Source: Ooceraea biroi (lineage: Eukaryota > Arthropoda > Insecta > Hymenoptera > Formicidae). From it: DNA of 64,000 bases. How positions within the stretch are numbered: the stretch's first letter is position 1; every line of letters begins with the position of its first letter. Where the stretch lies: the NCBI RefSeq assembly GCF_003672135.1, contig NC_039516.1:620001-684000 (forward strand). The letters are read 5' to 3'. Positions 57,525-64,000 of the stretch are shown piece after piece. Position numbers and translations under genes: made by a program. Under the pieces are notes generated by a model, which saw only the letters and a program-made list of their open reading frames with translations, was not told where the DNA came from and did no database searches.

Positions 57525-58352
57525 TTCTATCGTTATCCTGTTTACTTAGTATAGCACAACGTAAATTATCTCCTAAAAATGAGCGAAATATGCAATTATA
57601 AATTAAACGATTGAAATTTATAAATTAAAATTGTTTTATACAAAGATCAATAAACAAAACGTACATGGCCAAAGATATTCTGTTAGACTTTTCATTTTTT
57701 TAAAAAGATCTATATACCCTAACCAAGATAATTATTTATTAAATTACTATTTATTAAATATTCTACTAACTTTGTGTGATATTATATTATCTTCGTAATT
57801 ACTTATATATTGTGATACACGCACAAGTGAGAAGAAATGGCAGAACTCTTAATGTACAATATTTTCTAATTTTATCATTATTATATTGAAAGGTATAATG
57901 AAATGAAATCGCTAACTTCAAGGCAGCAGTTGTCACAACTCGGATATTGATAAACGTGATTACACGAAATATAAACAAAATGCGTATTTCGATGCTAATA
58001 AAATAAGGTATTTTAATGTTGTGATATTAATATTGTAAATATACTTGATACAAGAGTGTACATGGATTCTACTCACTTATTTAAAGCTCTCGGTATGAAT
58101 CCCATACGATGGAACAATTCTTGCATTTCATGCAAATATACATCCTCCGAATAATTAAAAGTGTTGCATGTATAAAATAAAGACCGTCAAAGCAATAAAG
58201 CAACTCTTGTTTTCCGTTCCATACTATAAAACTAGAGAAAATTATTATAGAGAAAAGACTATAGAGAACTATAGTCCCTAGAAGACAGTCTGATCAGAGA
58301 GAAGCCTGAGAGCGGTCACGCTCGCGTTTTAACTGTAACGCTCAAACGTGGA

Positions 58353-58440
58353 CATATGCGTTCCACTTGACGCTCCCAACGCTCGCGGCGTCATTCTATC
58401 TTTATTCAATATTCAGTGAGCAATAAAGACAGAATCACTT
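58353..58440. mobile_element. GTTCCACTTG-family palindromic MITE, copy 2 (decayed)
   Basis: Shares TGCGTTCCACTTGACGCT, CAACGCTCGCGGCGTCATTC and TTATTGCTCACTGAAT-like blocks with the copy at 17281-17388. The right arm is rearranged. Confidence 0.5.
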
Positions 58441-58476
58441 CAATCACTTCAATGTCTGATCATCGGGAAGGTATAG

Positions 58477-58731
58477 GCCCTTGCCCAATAGGCAATAGCG
58501 ATAGCGATAGGCAAAATCGAATATAATTGGTTCGAACTTTTAGAACCAACAAATCAACATCGAGTGCCAGCGGAAAATCTAGTAATGTTGTCCAACTGTT
58601 GAGTCTGCTGAAATGCGGCCATTGCCTGTTTCGTTTTCCATTCTGCATTGGCATATGCATTTTCTAGTATTGGAATTCTCTATTTCTATTACTGTGCTTT
58701 CACTATCGCTATTGCCTATTGTGCAGGGGTT
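58477..58731. mobile_element. Palindromic element with AATAGGCAATAGCGATAG arms
   Basis: CCCAATAGGCAATAGCGATA near the left end pairs with TATCGCTATTGCCTATTGTG near the right. The centre also holds ATTGCC/GGCAAT short repeats. It abuts the next element directly, as if one had inserted beside the other. Confidence 0.6.
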
Positions 58732-58738
58732 TTATCAA

Positions 58739-59771
58739 TTGCCCACAGTGCAATCGCGCACATGGCGCACTAGACCAATAAAATCAGTCAAATGTAACCT
58801 AACCATAGACGTATAATATAATATACGTCTATGAACCTAACCCAATCTAACTAAGCACTTTGATTAGAGAGGGTCTTGACCCTCTCTAATCAAAGTGCTC
58901 TCCCTTGGAGAGTGTGGCCAATAAGCCGGAAACCGCCATGTTGAGCACAATGAGGTTGACTTAAGCGCGACTTTCGAAAGCGTATAAGTACGTATTGTAA
59001 ATGCGAAAGAATGCAAAATGTCATGTAAAGAAGTAATATAATCGTGTCAGTAACATTCTACTAAAGAGTAAATATTATACATGTTAATACTTAGTCTGCA
59101 AATATTAGAGAAAATCGTTGAATAGAATATTCATGATCTTTATCCATCGAATCGTGTCCATAATGAAATAAATCGTCACGTATCTCTTTAAATATAGACA
59201 ATGTGTCAATACTACAGATTCTCTAATGATGCTTTTATTATTTGGAAGGAATCTGTAGTGATGAAAAGATTATATTTTGCAATTTATTATTTATTTTAGA
59301 AATTTTATTTAAAATATGCTACATATATTTTCCAACAAATACAAATAACACAAGGTAATCTGAAACAGATTATAATTTATCCTCTTATTGCACAACCCGG
59401 CATCTTTCTAATATGTAGAATTGCTTCACTTTATATCTCTTCTCATCTGTCAAAATAATATAAAATACCATTTCATAAAAGTTATGTTTACTTTTATAGT
59501 TAACCTTTTATTTGTTTGTATTTTAGTAAACAATTTTCTAATATTTCATTAATATTAAATAGATTGAACCGAATATTTACCTGTCAAATAGCATAGAGAA
59601 CCATTGCGCACATACAAATGTATATCTATATATATGAAAATAGCGGAAGTGTTCTCAATATGGCGGAGCCAATCAGCGATGAGTCCCTACATCGGCCACA
59701 CTCTCCCTTGACCCTCTCTACTTTGATTGGCCTAGTGCGCCATTGTACATACGCAATTGCACTGTAGGCAA
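58739..59771. mobile_element. 1.03 kb non-autonomous DNA transposon with long diverged TIRs
   Basis: The left end TTGCCCACAGTGCAATCGCG, then ATGGCGCACTAG-CCAAT, is matched on minus from 59771 (TTGCCTACAGTGCAATTGCG, then AATGGCGCACTAGGCCAAT). Both arms continue with AATCAAAGT, GAGAGGGTC and CTCCCTTGG/AGAGTGTGGCC blocks. The left arm has an extra internal palindrome CATAGACGTATA/TATACGTCTATG (58803-58834) and a hairpin of CTTTGATTAGAGAGGGTC (58857-58897). The interior is AT-rich, with no transposase. Confidence 0.75.
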
Positions 59772-60391
59772 ACGAGACGCTCCCTGGCCATCACCTAGAC
59801 CTACACCTTTTTTGATTGGTTGAAGTTAGCAAGAGCACACAATGGCGTCACGAATCGAAATGTAGAGAAATCGCGCGCTTATTCAAGAAACTGGAAACGT
59901 GGAAGCCCAATACAGTTTATTACAAGGGAATTTGTATGTCCAATCCTAAAAACCTTGTAAGTACTCTGTACTTACAAATTAGCATTGTAAGTACTCTATA
60001 TCTACTATATCGACCGTTGTCATCTTGAGTGTATCTAAATTAAACAATATGGTCTCTCGTTCAAAGTTCTCCTATATATAACTTTTCATTTTCCATTAAA
60101 AAAATAATACGGAAAATAGTACGGATTTTTATATGTAACTCGTCATTACGAATTTTACTTCACTGTGAAGCACACCCCGATATGGAAATTTTATTGTACA
60201 TGGAAGTGCAAAATTGTACTTAACATAATACGACGTACGCGTAATTATACTAATTGTAAAATTAGTATGATAGAGCTTTTAATTTCGTAAATCGACAATT
60301 TTAATGACTTATTAGTTTCTTTTCGCGAATTGGAGCGACATATTTAATTCTTCAAATCTTTTCTTACGCTCAAAAGACTATCAGTCTACTT

Positions 60392-60493
60392 AGGCTGCGG
60401 TCCGAAATGCGCTTACAGTGCTGAAAAGCTATAGTTTATGTCACGTATACTATAGCTTTTCAGCACTGTGAGCGCATTTCGGACCTCAGCCCT
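60392..60493. mobile_element. 102 bp near-perfect palindromic element
   Basis: Arms of about 45 bp (AGGCTGCGGTCCGAAATGCG, CTTACAGTGCTGAAAAGCTA, TAG) pair with their complement around a loop of under 15 bp with about three mismatches. This could form a very stable hairpin if transcribed. Confidence 0.8.
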
Positions 60494-61080
60494 GCATTGA
60501 ACATCGAAAATTAAAAATCAAGGAGGTAAAAACTCAAGTTATATATTTACCAAAATTAATTTCTTCCATTTAATATCTGTATTAAAGTTCTATATAAAAC
60601 TTGAATTATCCTATATCCATAAATCTTAGTTCTGCACTTTATTGAATGCTGGTTGTTTTATATATTTGTAATTAAAATGACAAATTTCTATAATCAACAA
60701 TAATGATAATATTGACAAATACGTAGCAAATGTTATGATTTTAAATTTAATTGTGTAATATTTTCTCATTTCTCTGTGTGTATTATGTGCAGAGTTTTTA
60801 TAAAAATTGAATGATGGCTCGAGCATCATTCCATTTTTAATGAGCACACTGCATTCTTATTGAACATAATTTTTATTACAATTAATATTATAACTATATT
60901 AATTATGCAGTATGATACACAATATCATACACAGTTATAATTGTATATAATACTGCTTCGCGATATTTGCGATATACAGTACTTGCGAATATACAGTATT
61001 TTTAGATACTGTGCATTCGAACATATAGTATTCATAGTATTGCAACAATTATTTTGTTTACCATAAAATTTAATTCCCGA

Positions 61081-63988
61081 TCAAGCGTAATGGTTTGGCG
61101 GAACCGTTAAATCCTGCAAGACGGCTAACTGTTCTTCCGTGAAGTGCTGTGCATGACCATTCATACCGGTCCAGCCATCGTAATGCGTCCGTTTGAAATC
61201 GCTCAGAGTCTTTCTTATTGTCATCTGCAATAACAATGAATATTCGAAAATATTGACTACACTCGTTTTAATAATTATATAATGAATACCATTTTTATAG
61301 TTACACACAATAACATTATAATAACATATTATGTAATGAATAGTATTATAATGCAAAATGTAACATTAAATGAATATATATCAAGAGGAAAAAAAATATA
61401 TTACTGGTATCGGTTGCGGATCGTTCATGTGAAGACCGAGATGCTCGAAGATCGGAGGCACGTATTTAGGCACATCGTACGGGTGAGCACGTATGAAAGC
61501 ACACAGTCCGAGTACACCGGCGTGACATAAACGTATCGCATCGAGCTTCATGTTTCTCGAAGTTTTCTCGTCACTGGAGCTATTCTTCTTGTATAATCGC
61601 GTTCTCGCCTTCCTCTTGAATTCCTCCTAGAAATACAAAGGTGAACATTTTAGTCTAAAAGCACGAGGAGGAGAGGAGCATAATGGAATAAGTCTACTGT
61701 CAATCAAATTTTCAAAGCTACTTACTAATAATTTTTCTTGGTTCGTGATAAATCTGCAATGCAACAATCCACCGAGTACTTGGCTAGCTTTCTCCCTAAC
61801 TTCCAGACGGTCGTCCTCTAGTAAGCACAGAACAACGTTTTTCACGCAATCGATCCACGAGACGTTACTGAGAAATATGCCCATATTGTGAAAGACTAAT
61901 ACTTGAAGGAACTCAAGGCTAGTGAATTTCGCGGACCACGACGAATGTTCCGACATCCTTTTCACCGCGGTCAACGCCACTGGCATGTCTTCCGGCACCG
62001 TGAACGCTTGCGCAAGAGTCGCCAAAGTGCACAAACACGATTTATTCAGCTCCTCATCCGCTTCTCTAATTGAACTCTCTAATTGACATATGATCGGGAA
62101 TACTTGGTAAAATGCTGCCGTTGCAGCGTACTGTGAGCGAGACAGACTACCTATGATCCACTTGCAAACAGTTTTGAGCAACCTCTTAGGCACTTCTTTT
62201 TCTTCTGTCTTTGATACTTCCTCAAGTTCGTCATGAAGTGGAGCGTTAGTCGCCTTTTCCGGTGAGCCTTGCTCTTTATCCAGACTTATTTTAGCTACAT
62301 TTAGTTGCATCTTAGTCGCATCATCATCCACTATAAGTTGCTCCAATAACGGTACAACCTTATCGACAAGAGCCCGCATTCGCGGAGTGGCGGTATCGGG
62401 CGAACTGCGTGGAAATCTGAGATCGGCGTCAAACACGGTGACTAATACCGATCCCAGGCGCTCTCTTACATTCTGAAACGGATTCGTCAATAATCTGTCC
62501 TCGAGGCGTACCAGTAAACGTTGCAGCAATTCCGTGACTCGCCACGACTGCTGGTTCAAGGCGCCTTGCAACACGTATAATCGGCCACACTCGACGAACG
62601 AGGATTCTGAATCTTTGGAGGGCGGCTCCTCCATTAGGCACTCCAGCAACCAGTGATGCCTATTTGGATCTCGGCGTTGCTGCGCCGTCGCGAAGCATAT
62701 ACCCCAATCCACGATAGTCTCTTCCGTTAGGTTCGCGATCGCGGTTCTTACAATGGGCAACAACGCCTGCCACAAATCGCAGGTCATTTGAAACGGCCAA
62801 TGTTTCGCGCCCCTGATGATCCCGGCCGTAATCTCCGCAGCGCACCGTTGGCTGCTCTCTTGTTTGTCCGCCACGAGTCTCTGCAAGTGTGGCAAAAAGT
62901 GTTTCAAGTGGACAATTCCGTGATTGCGAAAAAGACCCTTGAATAAGAAGCATCTAAATGCGTTGAATTTGTCCTTGCCCTTTTTCTCCTCCAAGCTAAA
63001 GTAACTTATCAGCTTCTCTATATTCTGCGGATCGTTGAAGAAGAGATCGACCTCTCTCTCGCAATCCGTCAGCTTGCGCACTGTTGGATCGAGACAAGGT
63101 TGTTGGGATGAAGGAGCATATACTTTTAAAGTTTTCGGCCAAGCGTAATAGCCTACATATGGCTGGTGAACATATCTAGATTCATCCCATTGTTTAGCGG
63201 TCAGTGGACGAGTTTCATAATTGTACTGAAGCCACGAATTATCAGCTCTTATCCCGGGTATGACATCTCGCAATTGTTTCTCTTCGTCTAACATGTTCTT
63301 GTTGTTAGGTAGGCTGTGTATATCAATCGTCACCTTTAAACAGATGTTTCATACATGTACAAACTATATAACAGTCTATAATCTATATAAAAATAAGAAG
63401 AGATTTAATTTTATTCTGAAATTAATGCTGAAGTAGCGTTATTTCAAGCTAAATTTTTTATTTTTTTATTATATTGGAAAGTGATTGAAATTTTTTATAT
63501 TTTTGAAATTTTATGTCCATTAGAAATCATGAATTAAAGATTAATTATATTATATTTTATTAAAGAACATAGTATAATTTATTAGAATTTTAGAATATAA
63601 TCAATTTCTTTTCTATTATTAACGTACTACAAAATATATAAAAAAATCATAGTTTTAAACTGAGAAAGAAAATTTTGTTTTTTTGAAAATGGCAATGCAT
63701 AAATGTTTAACAAGATAACTAAAAATAAAAAAATGTAAGAATTACGGAAAAGCTTATAAGTACTTTCACATTGTTTAATTCATTATTATCTCAAAATATA
63801 AATCCTTAAATGACGAAAAAATATGTATATAATCAGATATTAACAAGAAACTTATAAATCAACATTTATTGTACAAAACAACAATATCGAATAATATTCA
63901 TTGCTCAATAAAAATTCTACCTTTGGGTGTTTTCGCTTTTGTTGTTTCAGCATAAATACCACTATCCTAATAGCGATCTTTCTCTCCT
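61081..63988 (-). CDS. PSME4: Proteasome activator complex subunit 4 (PA200), C-terminal part
   Basis: Four exons on the minus strand: 63988-63921, 63333-61726, 61626-61405, 61224-61081, encoding 680 residues; the N-terminal two thirds lie right of the window. PA200 caps the 20S proteasome in the nucleus and promotes ATP-independent breakdown, including of acetylated histones. Seen: RKIAIRIVVFMLKQQKRKHP, VTIDIHSL, WLQYNYETRPLTAKQWDESR, HEAT-like helices through FLQVLVFHNMGIFLSN and LEDDRLEVREKASQVLGGLL, AHPYDVPKYVPPIFEHLGLH, NDPQPIPMTIRKTLSDFKRT, and the C-terminal LTVPPNHYA. The very end is the segment that inserts between 20S alpha subunits; vertebrates end YYA and this protein ends HYA. 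All junctions keep phase. The edge exon starts with AG to complete a Glu codon split with the missing exon. Confidence 0.95.
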
Positions 63989-64000
63989 CTAAGGAATCGT

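Larger units (their letters stand above)
57525..61080. other. Spacer between WDTC1 and PSME4, built largely from repeats
   Basis: No gene is seen in 3.5 kb. It contains a diverged copy of the GTTCCACTTG element (about 58353-58440), a palindromic element (58477-58731), a 1.03 kb TIR element (58739-59771) and a 102 bp palindrome (60392-60493). The upstream region of WDTC1 (57525-58330) is AT-rich without a clear promoter. Confidence 0.55.

Noticed and set aside
1..64000. tRNA, rRNA, CRISPR arrays, operons or viral genes
   Set aside because: I looked for cloverleaf ends, direct-repeat arrays and viral-type open frames and found none that hold up; repeats here are inverted elements and microsatellites.

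Overview
The window is animal nuclear DNA, AT-rich, with interrupted genes whose introns carry GT-AG boundaries. The proteins, the presence of an insect gustatory receptor, a TTAGG-like run near 9,970 and the density of short terminal-inverted-repeat elements all point to an insect, most likely a hymenopteran such as an ant. The species call is inference. I rebuilt each gene exon by exon by matching splice sites, codon phase and recalled family sequence; every multi-exon model given here keeps frame across all its junctions.

Layout, left to right: a possible C-terminal end of an upstream gene (2-163, +); ZDHHC1-like palmitoyltransferase (885-2813, +, one coding exon); DUS1L tRNA dihydrouridine synthase (4247-6780, +); COX10 heme farnesyltransferase (8978-7051, -); Golgi alpha-mannosidase II (10094-14278, +); NAA40/NatD histone acetyltransferase (17022-14318, -), tail to tail with the mannosidase; TATDN1 (19427-20341, +); a mitochondrial FASTKD-family protein (24577-21928, -); BRF1 of TFIIIB (27209-43637, +), whose 11.65 kb fourth intron contains a complete opposite-strand gene, BTBD6/lute (38418-32492, -); a gustatory receptor (44846-47214, +); BBS5 (47707-50697, +); WDTC1/adipose (57524-52456, -); and the C-terminal 680 residues of the proteasome activator PSME4/PA200 (63988-61081, -), which runs off the right edge.

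The genes are mostly unrelated housekeeping functions (protein palmitoylation, tRNA modification, heme synthesis, N-glycan trimming, N-terminal acetylation, Pol III initiation, cilium, proteasome) with no operon-like logic. Neighbours are often divergent (COX10/mannosidase, NAA40/TATDN1, FASTKD/BRF1) or convergent (DUS1L/COX10, mannosidase/NAA40, TATDN1/FASTKD, BBS5/WDTC1). Spacers and introns hold at least a dozen non-autonomous inverted-repeat elements of 100-1,000 bp, plus one decayed LINE reverse-transcriptase remnant.

The observations most worth a second look are: (1) in BTBD6, the intron after the BTB exon stays open in the exon frame for 51 codons, meets one UGA, then stays open for 104 more codons, which suggests an alternative C-terminus without the PHR domain and possibly UGA readthrough; (2) a near-perfect U12-type intron in BRF1; (3) BTBD6 nested inside BRF1; (4) overlapping 3' ends of mannosidase II and NAA40; (5) several TIR element families, including a 600 bp foldback element and a 1.03 kb element. 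I see no rRNA, tRNA, CRISPR or bacterial features.
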